DNA of 64,000 bases, from the NCBI GenBank assembly GCA_027886185.1, contig WOAB01000528.1:372001-436000 (forward strand), read 5' to 3'. The DNA comes from Rheum nobile (Eukaryota; Streptophyta; Magnoliopsida; Caryophyllales; Polygonaceae). Shown one piece after another: positions 23,171 through 32,871 of this stretch. Positions within the stretch are counted from its first letter, which is position 1. Each line of letters opens with the position of its first letter. Under the pieces are notes generated by a model. It had not been told where the DNA came from. It saw only the letters and a program-made list of their open reading frames with translations, and ran no database searches. Both the position numbers and the translations under genes were made by a program.

Positions 23171-25328
23171 TATTCCCCCCCCCCCCCCCCAAAATTAAAT
23201 TCAAACTGATCCAAATCGCTAGGAATTTAATTAATCGGGAAAAAGGCATTGGCGAGAGACCGAGATGGAGACGGAGAAGGAGTTCGAAATCAGAATGGGG
23301 AAGCAAGCGACTTTAAAAGACCACTTTCATAATTAAGGATGATAATGACGATTTTCTTGTTAATTTATTATGCCAAAGGAATACTTAAACACCCTTTTGG
23401 ATGTCATAATACATGAATTATAAAACATGCTGCTGAGCTATAATAATATCAACGGATAGAGATGAGATACAATTGTTACCATGTTATTTGTTAATATTTG
23501 GACTAAAAATAACATGGTAACAATTGTTAGCATGTTACTATAAAACATGGCGATTTTCTTGTTAATAATGTCAAAGTATATGCTACTTGAGCGATATCTT
23601 ATTATTTGAACAAAATAAATAAATAAATAAGACAATATTTTCTTCCATCAGATCGGATTTATTTATAATTTTAGAGTTTTGCATGTATATTAAGAAAGTT
23701 ATTGGATGTATTTTTGAAAATTTTTAGAGTTTTGCATGTATATTAAGAAAGTTATTGTCTTTCTCAAAAAAAAAAAAAAAGAAGTTATTGGATGTATTTT
23801 GAAAATCCAAACTTGTTCTCAATTTAACTATTCAGTATTCATCAATCACCATCCTCTAAAATCAATATATGAATAGAGAAAAATCAATATAGCCAATAAT
23901 GATAAATATTTGTAAATAAAATTTAAAGGTTAAAAGGATATAATTTATATAGATGTTTTCGATACACTTATAAACATGGACATTTATTTTTAGTTAGTTT
24001 CCATCACAATCAATCAATAAGAATTAAGATTATTTTAACATATGTAGTTTCCAATATTATTTTCATTATTTTCAATGTATAAAAAATATTTAACATCTAG
24101 GAATGGAAGTACTTAACATTTGAAAACAAAAGTGATGAGCATCCAAAATATGTTCAGAACGAGGTACAAATGAATTTTTTCAATAAAGCGTGTATAATAC
24201 GGGAAAAATATGGGAAATTTTTGGCTGGAATAGTGAAAAGCTTGAAAGACAGTGATGAACATTTTATGGACAAAGTGATGAACAATAAAATGTGTTTACA
24301 TCAAATGTAAACGTATTTTTTTCAACAAAATGTGTATAATGATGGGGAAATATGGGTAAAGTGGCACGGTGAACATCTGGTATGAAATGGTGAACATTTA
24401 TGGACAAAAGTAATGAATATCGATCGAAGATATGTTCACATCGAGTGAAAACGATTTTTTTGAATAATACGGTCGAATTATTACCCTTTTAATAAAAGTC
24501 TAATATAGACTATTCTTTCTCTTAAATCTAACGACCTAAAATCGTTCTCATTTCTATCATGTTCTCATATGATATCCATTAGCTTTTAAGGGATTTAGAT
24601 TAAAATTTTATATGTAAGAATAATAGATTAGATTTAATTTTTTAGAATTTTCCAACATTTTGTTCGTTTTGAGGGTTTAGTATTCTTTACCAAAATTTAT
24701 ATGTAACTAATAGGTTGGAAAAGTCATAATTTTATAATTGATTTTTTATGTTCTAAAATCATAAATTAAGACATCTCATTTTGAAAAGTATTACTTAACA
24801 GAAAACGTTTAAACCGTCCAGAAAAAAAATATTAGCATTTTTAATTAATACACCTAACCAAAATCTTTTAACATAAGATATTTAATGTATTCTTTTAAAA
24901 CATGAGTTAAAAAATCATTTTATATTATATCTATTTACTGAAAAATCATTCCTAAAGCCGGTGTATTAAGAATTTGCTGTAGCACATATTTGTCCAAAAT
25001 TTTAGGACTAAAAAAATACATGAATATTTCATTTTGTGTTGTCAACTAAATGTTCTTTAACAAAGTTAAATAAATATACTCCCACATCTCCGCTATTAGA
25101 ATTTTTGAGCATATTATTCCTTCCCATAAATTAAATTAATAATTCCAAATAATTTGAAATTAAATTCGAATGGCGGTGGAAACGAGTGACGTCAGCCCCT
25201 AGTTTGTTAAATGTAGCACCGTCTCCATCATAACTTTTCAGTGTACTCTCTCTTCTCTCTCTCACTCACCCTCTAAACCCCAGCAAAAGAAACAGAAAAA
25301 AGAAAACCCCCGATTTACTTCGACAACA
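23171..25328. other. AT-rich intergenic DNA, promoter side of the SRA gene
   Basis: Contains a C-run at about 23176-23190, a perfect hairpin at 23470-23526, a duplicated phrase ('tagagttttgcatgtatattaag', 23667 and 23727) and degenerate repeats at 24130-24450 built on GTGATGAACAT and TGTGTATAAT phrases. Just before the SRA ATG there is a pyrimidine-rich leader (25240-25275). No other ORF is supported. Confidence 0.55.
23470..23526. repeat. Perfect 20-bp inverted repeat
   Basis: CAATTGTTACCATGTTATTT at 23470-23489 and its exact complement at 23507-23526, with a 17-nt spacer. Either a small foldback element or the remains of a MITE. Confidence 0.85.
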
Positions 25329-26105
25329 ATGGCGGATAACTCTGTTATCAAGGTCACCAGAGATTTTCCCCCCGGCTGCGGCCCCGACGACCGCAAATCT
25401 CGCACTCAACAGCGGCAGACTCGAACCAATAATTTCGCGATCAGGACTCCAGCTCTTGAAAGCAGCGAAGAAAGTCAAGAAAGAGTGCCGGAGGCAGTGA
25501 AACCGTTCAGAAATCGGTGCAAGGAGATTCGCCTCTCGAATCCAAGAGAGCGTCGAGTCGATTTGAAGATTTTCGCTGAGCTGAAGGGGACGATTAGCGG
25601 AGATGCCAAATCGACTGGCTCTGTTCCCGGCGTGGAAGTCGGAGATGAATTTGCTTTCCGAGCGGAGCTCATCATCGCCGGCGTCCATAGCAAATTGCAG
25701 AACGGCATTGACTATACCTTGGTCGATGGGGAGCTGATGGCCACGTGCGTCGTTGCGAAGGTCGGTCACCGTGACAAGATGAACAATTCGGATTTTCTGG
25801 TGTACCGCGGTGAGGGCGGGTTGAAGAAGAAGAACAAGATCGTGGTGCCTGATCAGAAGATGACATCGGGGAATCTAGCCCTGAGCAATAGCATCAAGTT
25901 TGGTAATCCAGTTAGGGTTGTGAGAGGTGTTGAGAAGAAAGATAAAAAAGTTGTGTACGTATACGATGGCTTGTTTCGTGTTGTGAATTGCACGAGGGAG
26001 AAAGCAGAGGAAGGAAACATGGTATACAATTTCAACCTGGAGAGGCTACAGGGGCAGGAGATGATTGATTGGAAGAAGTACACGTGTATCGGAAACTCAA
26101 GATGA
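25329..26105 (+). CDS. SRA (SAD/YDG) domain protein without SET domain, 258 aa
   Basis: Single-exon ORF; the start ATG sits in AACAATGGC, a good plant context. Residues about 1-75 are basic and unstructured-looking. Residues about 80-245 are an SRA domain: DLKIFAELKGTISG, GSVPGVEVGDEFAFRAEL, NGIDYTLV, VVAKVGHRD, FLVYRGEGG, DQKMTSGNLALSNS, VRVVRGVEKKDKK, YVYDGLFRVVN. In SUVH histone methyltransferases and VIM/UHRF proteins this fold flips out and binds methylated cytosine. Here the protein ends right after it, with no pre-SET or SET. SRA-only plant proteins are known, so this may be a real family member rather than a truncation. It is upstream of RING fragment B; a broken paralogue lies at 4787-5257. 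Confidence 0.88.
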   Translation: MADNSVIKVTRDFPPGCGPDDRKSRTQQRQTRTNNFAIRTPALESSEESQERVPEAVKPFRNRCKEIRLSNPRERRVDLKIFAELKGTISGDAKSTGSVPGVEVGDEFAFRAELIIAGVHSKLQNGIDYTLVDGELMATCVVAKVGHRDKMNNSDFLVYRGEGGLKKKNKIVVPDQKMTSGNLALSNSIKFGNPVRVVRGVEKKDKKVVYVYDGLFRVVNCTREKAEEGNMVYNFNLERLQGQEMIDWKKYTCIGNSR

Positions 26106-26215
26106 AGAAATATGTTGTGAATTTGAAATTTGGTAGGTTGCTGTACAGTTTGGGGATTTTAATCTGTTCTGCATTTGGATTTTGGTATATGCTATATCGG
26201 TAAGTAGTATTACAT

Positions 26216-26345
26216 AGTCTTGAATTTCTTGGTGGATTATGATGTATCTGTCATTGAGTTTGGGGATGGATTAATGACATAGTTTTGAATTTCTTGGTGG
26301 ATTATGATGTATCTGTCATTGAATTTGGGGATGGATTAATGAGAT
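26216..26345. repeat. Tandem duplication of the shared 3' module
   Basis: Two near-identical copies of about 65 bp ('cttgaatttcttggtggattatgatgtatctgtcattgag...') directly after the SRA gene. The same module follows RING copies A, C and D. Confidence 0.85.
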
Positions 26346-27186
26346 TCATTGCATTTTGGTGTCTTAATAAATTATTGAGTTCAAGAAATGGTACGTACAT
26401 TAACACACTAAGCAACTTCACTAATTTATACTGTAGTTACACAAATGAATTTGAGGATAGCAACGTGCATGATAATGAGTCCTAGCTAGGTAGATGACTG
26501 ATTCAATCACCACCATTGGCATCTCTTGTTCATACCTATTACAAAGACAACATGATCTCAAATTAAGTACGAATCATATCGATCGAGGCACGTATCCATT
26601 CCGACTATCCGAAGATTGATCTTTCTATCATGCCACAAGAGACCGAGAGGAAGAACGGGCCAAGACCACCAGTAGCACGGCTTCATGAGCACTGCGTCCG
26701 GGAAAGTGATGACGCCGGAGTTTGAGATCTACAAGATCAATCAATCAAACACTTCATTAAGATTGTGTAGTTTATAGTTCCTTTGATGAATAGTTTGAAC
26801 CAAGATTTGAGAACCATAATACATATGTGATGTCCTCTGTTTAAGTTGGTACATCGGAGGTTCATGAGGATTGATTGCATCGGAGGTTCAGCGAGCAACA
26901 AAATCAGCTTTTGATTTTTTATCCTGTGCAATGTACGTAGGACAGCATTCACATTCAAGTTTATCGATCATTAAGGGTTCCAAATAATACTCTGTTTCAC
27001 CCTAAAAGGTATATATTTAATTGGTTGTAGCTCTCAATTGTGTATATATGCATGAGTTATTGAGTTAGCAGGATCAAAATTAAGATGCAAACATATATAT
27101 TGTAGTAGCTAGCTAGTGTACATAACCCAAGGAAAAAGCGAGTACTCAATTAGCAATGGCAGACACATGGGACTCCGCGTAACCGC
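26346..27186. other. Intergenic DNA between SRA gene and RING fragment B
   Basis: Positions about 26890-26995 match 55060-55155 downstream of RING copy E ('caacaaaatcagcttttgattttttatcct', 'cattcacattcaagtttatc'). This shows the SRA-RING neighbourhood was duplicated as a block. No ORF is supported. Confidence 0.6.
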
Positions 27187-27369
27187 GTTGGTGACGTTGC
27201 CGACGACTGCGCAGTTTGTCTGGAGGGGATGGGTGCGCGGCAGAGGATTCCGATCAAGATGCCCTGCTCGCACTCCTTCCATGCCAAATGTATCATCAAG
27301 TGGCTCGAGAAAAGTCGCTTTTGCCCCCTTTGCCGCTTCCAGATGCCCGCTCCCCAGTTTAAATTCTGA
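27187..27369 (+). pseudogene. RING-H2 gene copy B, RING-only fragment
   Basis: Sixty codons ending in TGA at 27367-27369 keep a complete RING-H2: CAVCLEGM, PIKMPCSHSFHAKC, IIKWLEKSRFCPLCRF. All eight zinc ligands (C-C-C-H-H-C-C-C) are present. The N-terminal two thirds of the gene are missing. Upstream in frame a TAG precedes any ATG, so the fragment has no start of its own and could be expressed only by fusion or splicing. Confidence 0.85.
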
Positions 27370-27548
27370 TCTACGCATAATAGAATATTAGTGTTGCAGA
27401 ATTGGATATCACTAGTAGTACATAGTTTTGGGTTTTGTTTGGCAAAGTATTTATTACTCCATCCGTCCCATAATATAAGTTATATTTTTCATTTCGGGCG
27501 TCCCAAAAAAGTTATCATTTTTTTTTTCATTTATATCCATAATTATTT

Positions 27549-28117
27549 GATTTGGGTTCCCGTGTGAAATAGACTTTCCGTGCGAAATGCAAAGCAATCT
27601 CGGCCGTACGTTTTTTTTTTGTCAACATTTTTTTTCTTCTCATTTTCGTCCCGTGATCATTCTGGAAAAGCCTATATAGAAGGTTCACGAATAAGCACTA
27701 GATGTTCATTTATTTGTACATTCACGTTCACAAATAAGCACTGAATGTTCAAAGACATGTGTTGGAACATGATCATGTTATATGTGAACTTATACGGCAC
27801 ATACAATGAACATATAGTACTTATATGTGAACGTTAATAATTGTCTATTCCAGAACGATCAGAGACAATAAATAAGAAAAAAAAAAAAAAAAAATTGTTG
27901 ATCGAAAAAAAAAATCGCCATATTTACGGTTATGCCACCGCATCACTATTCACTATCCCCTCTTTTTTTTAACAGTACATTGTCCTTGAATATTACCCCC
28001 CAGATAATGAACATTACCGCTCAGAAAATGAACATGTGGTGTCTATTTATGAACTCGAATGAACGCGACCGCTTCGCATTTCGCACGGTAAGCATATTTC
28101 ACACGTGAAACAGACTC
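27549..28117. mobile_element. 569-bp MITE with 9-bp TSD, inside Mariner-1
   Basis: Flanked by TAATTATTT on both sides (27540-27548 and 28118-28126). Mariner-2 has the empty site, seen as the complement at about 44085-44100. Terminal inverted repeats of about 40 bp share CGTGTGAAATA and CCGTGCGAAATGC. The 9-bp TSD points to a Mutator-like family. A second copy, truncated on the left, lies at 52724-53152. No ORF is supported. Confidence 0.88.
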
Positions 28118-28237
28118 TAATTATTTCCCATATTACCCTTCTAAATTCTCTACATTTGTCCAATCTACCCTGTCATATTTTGTTTTATTCTCACCCCTTA
28201 CCTACACACATCATTACATTTATTACTCTCCCCTCCA

Positions 28238-28242
<5 letters not shown>

Positions 28243-28320
<78 letters not shown>
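28243..28320. repeat. Compound microsatellite (CT)n(CA)n
   Basis: A (TC)n run of about 28 repeats followed by about ten CA repeats, in the CT-rich leader of the second ORF of Mariner-1. More short CT runs follow to 28560. Confidence 0.9.
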
Positions 28321-28321
<1 letters not shown>

Positions 28322-28784
28322 TCACCAGAATTCACTCTCTCTCATAACTCTCTCTCTCTCATAACTCTCGAATTCTCTAATCTCTCATCTGCCATCTCTC
28401 TCACTGCTCCCTTGAACCCTAATCTCTCTCTCTCTCTCTCACACTCAAACGCCGCTCATTTGCAGTCTCTCGAATTCTCTAATCTCTCCTCTGCCCTCTC
28501 TCTCACTGCTCTCTTGAACCCTAATCTCTCTCTCTCAAACGCCGCTCGAACTCTCCAATCTCTCCCTCTGCCCTCTCTCTGAGTCTGTTTTAGGGTCGAT
28601 ATCCTCTATTTTTGTTCAAATCTGTGAACGTTGCCTTGATCTTGGTCTCTGGATCTTGGTTTGTTGATATTTATGGGTGGATCTTGGTTTCTGGATCTCG
28701 TCTCCTCTTCTTCATCATCTCTGGATCTCGTCTCCTCTTCTTCATCATCTCCGGATCGTGTCCTCTGGATCTTGGTTTCTGAGA

Positions 28785-29120
28785 ATGAGCTTCCATTGGA
28801 CAACGAACTCTGAAGATGGTCCCCTTCTTGGTCATTCCAGTTCTTGCACTATGGCTCCCCCAAAGCAGAAGAAATCTCCTTCTGTATGCTCTCAATACCC
28901 TAAGTGTGAATGGGGAAAGCAGTGCCAAGGAGTTCACAGCTTCAGTCCCCATTACTCCGAAGATACTGTTGAGGGTGGATGTGCTTCTGAAGCCAAGGTG
29001 GATGAAGAAGTTGTAGATCAGCCCTCCAAGTCCCCGGAGAAAGAAGCAGGGCCCTCCAGAAAAAAAACCCCACCTGAGGTTGAGATTATTATAATCTCTG
29101 ATGATGAATCCGATGGTTGA
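28785..29120 (+). CDS. Mariner-1 accessory ORF: small CCCH-like zinc-finger protein with SIM-like tail
   Basis: ATG at 28785 (MSFHWTT) gives 111 residues; ATG at 28851 (MAPPKQKK) gives 89 and is the start shared without indels with Mariner-2. Residues 35-51 read CSQYPKCEWGKQCQGVH, a C-X5-C-X5-C-X3-H pattern within the loose CCCH zinc-finger definition. The middle is acidic with Ser/Pro. The end, VEIIIISDDESDG, has four consecutive Ile followed by Ser/Asp/Glu, as in SUMO-interaction motifs. It is convergent with the transposase, with about 1.36 kb between their stops. The protein is unfamiliar to me; RNA or SUMO binding is inference. Confidence 0.7.
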   Translation: MSFHWTTNSEDGPLLGHSSSCTMAPPKQKKSPSVCSQYPKCEWGKQCQGVHSFSPHYSEDTVEGGCASEAKVDEEVVDQPSKSPEKEAGPSRKKTPPEVEIIIISDDESDG

Positions 29121-29379
29121 CTTCTGAACTCTGTCCTCTGTTCATCTTCTGTCCTCTTTGGATGTTTTGATTGCATGTTCAATTTGGTTACTCTGTTGCT
29201 GTTGATTTTGATTGCATGTTCTATTTGCATGCTCTGGATGTTGATGGATGAATCCGATGATTGCATGTTCAATTATGGGTGGTGATGTTTTGTTGTTGAT
29301 GGTTATCTGATGTTGGTGATGGATCACGATATTATTGGTGGTGATGCAGATGGTTCTGCTGTTGATGGTTATCTGATGT

Positions 29380-30478
29380 TGATGATTGCATGTTCAATTT
29401 GCATGTTCTATTTGCATGCTCTGTTGTTGTATGCATGCTCTAGATGCTCTGGATGTTGATTTTTCTCTTTTTATTATGTTGCTATATGCATGCTCTGGAT
29501 GCTTTGGTTATCTGATGTTGTTGTATGCATGCTCTAGATGCTCTGGTTATCTGATGTTGTTGTATGCATGCTCTGGATGTTGATGCAGATGCAGATGGTT
29601 CTGCTGTTGACCTCTGTTGTTGTCTTGTTTACCATGTTAAGGCCCCTTTTATAAGCATGATTACCTGGTTTCTGTCTTGTTCATTGATCTGCAAATGCTC
29701 TTGTAATTACCTGGTTTCTGTTGTTGTTATGTTAGTGTTATGTAAATGACCTTGTGTCAGTGATGCTTGGGGACATCTGAGTTTCTGTATTGATAATCAA
29801 TGATGAAGTCTTTGAATACTGAGATGCATGCTCATGTAAATTGACTATATTAAGTTGTCATAAGAAACCAGTTTATATTGACTGAATGTGGCTTATGGGT
29901 ATGTTAGTGTTGTGAAAATATAGTTGTGTCAGTGATGATTGGGGACAACTGAGATTATAAGTTTATAATCAAGGATGAAGTCTTCTTAAAATGAGATGCA
30001 ACTTCATGTAATTCACTGCATTAATGTCCTATGAGAAACCGGTTGATATGACTGAATGAGGCTTATGGTATTCTTAGTTTTTGTCAATGGGCTTGTGTCA
30101 GTGATGATTGGGGACATCTGAGATTAAATTGTTAAATGTTTCTTAGGTTATAAAGGTTGTTTTTATTGTTTGACTTTTGATGTTCAGTGATGCCAGATCA
30201 TGTTGTGCTAGATTGTCTATGGGTTTTCTATTTGTGTTCTGTACTTGAATGCTTAAAAACTTGATGTACTTGCATGATTACAAGACTTACAATGTTCATG
30301 ATTACAAAATATAGTGATGTGCAAAACATTTGCTATGTACTTGCATGCTTACAAAATATAGTGATGTGCAACACATTTGCTATGTACTTGCATGCTTACA
30401 AAATGTAGTGATGTGCAAAACATATGCTATGCACTTGTATGCTTACAAAATGTAGTGATGTGCAAAACATTTGCTAGT
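29380..30478. repeat. Mariner-1 intergenic repeats between the two convergent ORFs
   Basis: Three repeat sets: TTGTATGCATGCTCT(G/A)GATG phrases at 29400-29590; an approximately 170-bp unit present about 2.2 times at 29750-30125 (phrase GTGTCAGTGATGATTGGGGA); and an approximately 47-bp unit (ATGCTTACAAAATATAGTGA) repeated four times at 30290-30478. Mariner-2 has the matching 170-bp repeats in reverse at about 42320-42690. Confidence 0.8.
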
Positions 30479-32218
30479 CTAAACAATAATATCCTGCTCT
30501 TCTTCTTGAGTTTCTTCTTCTATATAAGCTGATGTTCCTTCTTCTCTGTGTTACTGTGCATTTGATGGACATGCTTCTGCTTGCATTCCTTGTGCACCCC
30601 CATGAACAATGTCCCATGCTTCACTAACTGCCCACATTGGTGCATGAACTTCTCTTGGCAGAATTCCTTGAGCTTCCAATATCTTTTTATTATTATGTGG
30701 AACATCATAATCATTGCCCCCTTTACTTTTGAGTATTTCATTCATAACATATTGTAATGTCATCCACACATTATTAAATGTTTTAGAGTCTAGTTCATAA
30801 AATGCTTCATGAACTGCATCTAACATGTGATCAACATTCTTAGGCATCTTTTTGTGCATCAGTGATTGAATGCTCCTAAAAAACCCTAGATCTAATATGT
30901 TTAAATCAAGGCTATTAGGTGGTTGTTGAGTCAAAGTAAATGTAAATCCTTCATGTTGATATACCTGCTGCCATTCTGCATCATGTTGAGTTATATGAGC
31001 TTTTGCATTGTCCTGTTGTATAAATACGACCTTGTGATGTCCATCTTGTGGCCACTTTGCCTTGATTGCTGGAACTATGTGGTTGATTAACATACTCCTT
31101 GTCACCTTCTTGTTTACTGATTCAACTAGCTTGGTCACCAATGTCCCCTTTCGTCTGTTTTTTGATGATCTCTTTGCTGGCTCTGTGTATGTGAATGGAA
31201 AAATACCAATTTTTCCATCAAAGGTATATTGCCCTTCTGAATTGAACCTTGGTCTAGCTACTGCAGCATTGAACATTACTTTTGGAATGAACTTGCTTGA
31301 ACTAGCTGCTCTGTATTTGCCTTTCTCATGTTGTGCTAGATAGACCCTTTGTGACTTCTTGCTTAAATAAAACCATTTCTCATCCAAATGAACAAAGTCA
31401 TACATTGGATAATATTGTCTCTTTGTTTCTGCTGTATCACCTTGTAGTAGCCTTAGCACCCAATCCAGTCTTGTCACTTTGTTGTTGTCATTCAATCCTG
31501 GATGGAGTGGATTTGTGTGTGGCTTGATTTCTCCCCTCTTGATCATTCTATGAGATGTGCTCTTTGATATGTTAAGGTTGCTTGTTAAATCTCTGATGCA
31601 TGATCTCTCCCCCATATTCAGATTTGTAATAGACTCAATCGATACCTGAACTCTCTTTCTACCTGAGTTATGATATTTTGTGGTGAGATTGTATATTTGG
31701 TTTGCATCCCTCTGTCTCTTGGCTATGCTCCATATGTTGCTTATGCACCATCTTGATACATTAAATTATGATGCAGCAACATTCATTGCACCATGTTATA
31801 GCTTTCCATTTACTGATTTGTCTACAAGCCACACCAAAATGTCCATTCTTTCTTCACTACTGAGCCTGCTTTTGTTTGTCTGGTGATGACTTGCTGCCTC
31901 ACTGTGATGCTCTGTTTCTGCATGAATTGTTGCCTCTGTTTCTGGTTCTTGGTTGAGATCAAATAGAACTTCATCTTGTTCCATGTCCCCAACTGGCTGG
32001 TTGAGATCAAAGAGAACTTCATCTTCTTCCATGTCCCCAACTGACTGGTTGAGATCAAAGAGAACTTCATCTTCTTCCATGTCCCCAACTGACTGGTTGA
32101 GATCAAACAGAACTTCATCTTCTTCCATTTCTTCATCATCAGTAAGAAAATCATGTTACTGGTCTGCATCATCATGTGGAAACAGAGCTGGAATATTAAG
32201 ATTAAAGTCTGAAGACTT
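30479..32218 (-). pseudogene. Mariner-1 transposase, broken
   Basis: Same protein as in Mariner-2. N-terminal acidic region with four in-frame copies of a 16-residue unit (EEDEVLFDLNQSVGDM), helix-turn-helix region (MGERSCIRDLTSNLNISKST) and DD39D catalytic domain: VHLDEKWFY, FIQQDNAKAH, LDLNILDLGFF. The expected start codon reads AAG at 32216-32218. TAA stops lie at 32156-32158, 31796-31798, 31766-31768 and 30551-30553; three of these replace CAA (Gln). No frameshift is seen in the DNA-binding region. It cannot make full transposase but preserves the frame that Mariner-2 has lost. Confidence 0.9.
31950..32128 (-). repeat. 48-bp in-frame tandem repeat in mariner transposase N-terminus
   Basis: Four units of 48 bp, each encoding EDEVLFDLNQ plus six variable residues. 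Mariner-2 has only two units. The FDLNQ(P) core resembles plant EAR repression motifs (DLN type), but functional meaning is inference. Confidence 0.85.
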
Positions 32219-32871
32219 AGGGGGCAGGCAGTGATGCTGTTGTGAAACTTAAATGATGTTGAACAGAGAGTAAATGGTGTTTTTTTGGAGAGAATATGTA
32301 AGGGAGTTGCAGTGATGCAGAGAGTAAATGGTTGGTTTTACTCTTGAACAGATTTTATATGCTCTCTTAACAGAGATGCAAAGGTTTTAGCTGAGAATTG
32401 GCAATCCGTGTGATTTTAATCCTGTGTTTCTATTGGTTGAAAATATCAACCATGAGATTAAGCTTAATTGTCCCCAATTGTCATTAAATCCCCCTGCAGC
32501 TTTGATGTACTTTTCTGTACTTCTGTTGTACTTGTCTGAGCAACTCCAATTCTCCTTAATAACTGTGCAAAACTTCAAATGTGGCTTATATATCGGGACA
32601 GAGAGAGTAACACTTTATAAATAAAAAAGTGTTTTTTCAATTATGCACAAATCCCCATATCTATAAATACTTGATAATTTGTGAGAAGGTGTTATTCTGT
32701 TCATTCACAATGGATGACGTATATACTGATTTACAAGAGGTTAGAGCAAATCCTAAATCAACGCTATAGGCTAAATCAAGGGATTTGATATCCTAATTAG
32801 AATCTTCTATAAAATGATAATTACAAATAAGTAAGGAATATAAAATATATACTCTAACATCCCCCGCAAGC

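Larger units (their letters stand above)
27457..32607 (-). mobile_element. Mariner-1: plant Tc1/mariner (DD39D) element with two ORFs
   Basis: Left end CTCCATCCGTCCCATAATAT, right end complementary to CTCTCTCTGTCCCGATATAT, flanked by TA on both sides (27455-27456 and 32608-32609). This is the usual plant mariner/Stowaway end type. The transposase is on the minus strand (30479-32218). A second ORF lies at the other end on the plus strand (28785-29120). The element is interrupted by a MITE at 27549-28117. Without the MITE it is about 4.6 kb. Mariner-2 at 40062-44181 has the same layout in the opposite direction. Confidence 0.92.

Noticed and set aside
25329..27369. A single VIM/UHRF-like gene combining the SRA domain and RING fragment B
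   Set aside because: The SRA ORF ends with its own stop, the RING lies over 1 kb away without a start, it is RING-H2 rather than the VIM type, and there is no PHD. They are treated as two neighbouring genes.
28105..28347. 80-residue ORF rich in Leu/Ser and Thr/His
   Set aside because: It is translation of a (CT)n(CA)n microsatellite.
28677..28784. N-terminal extension of the Mariner-1 accessory ORF
   Set aside because: It starts at GTG and encodes a simple repeat (SSPLLHHLWI). The shared ATG starts downstream are more credible.
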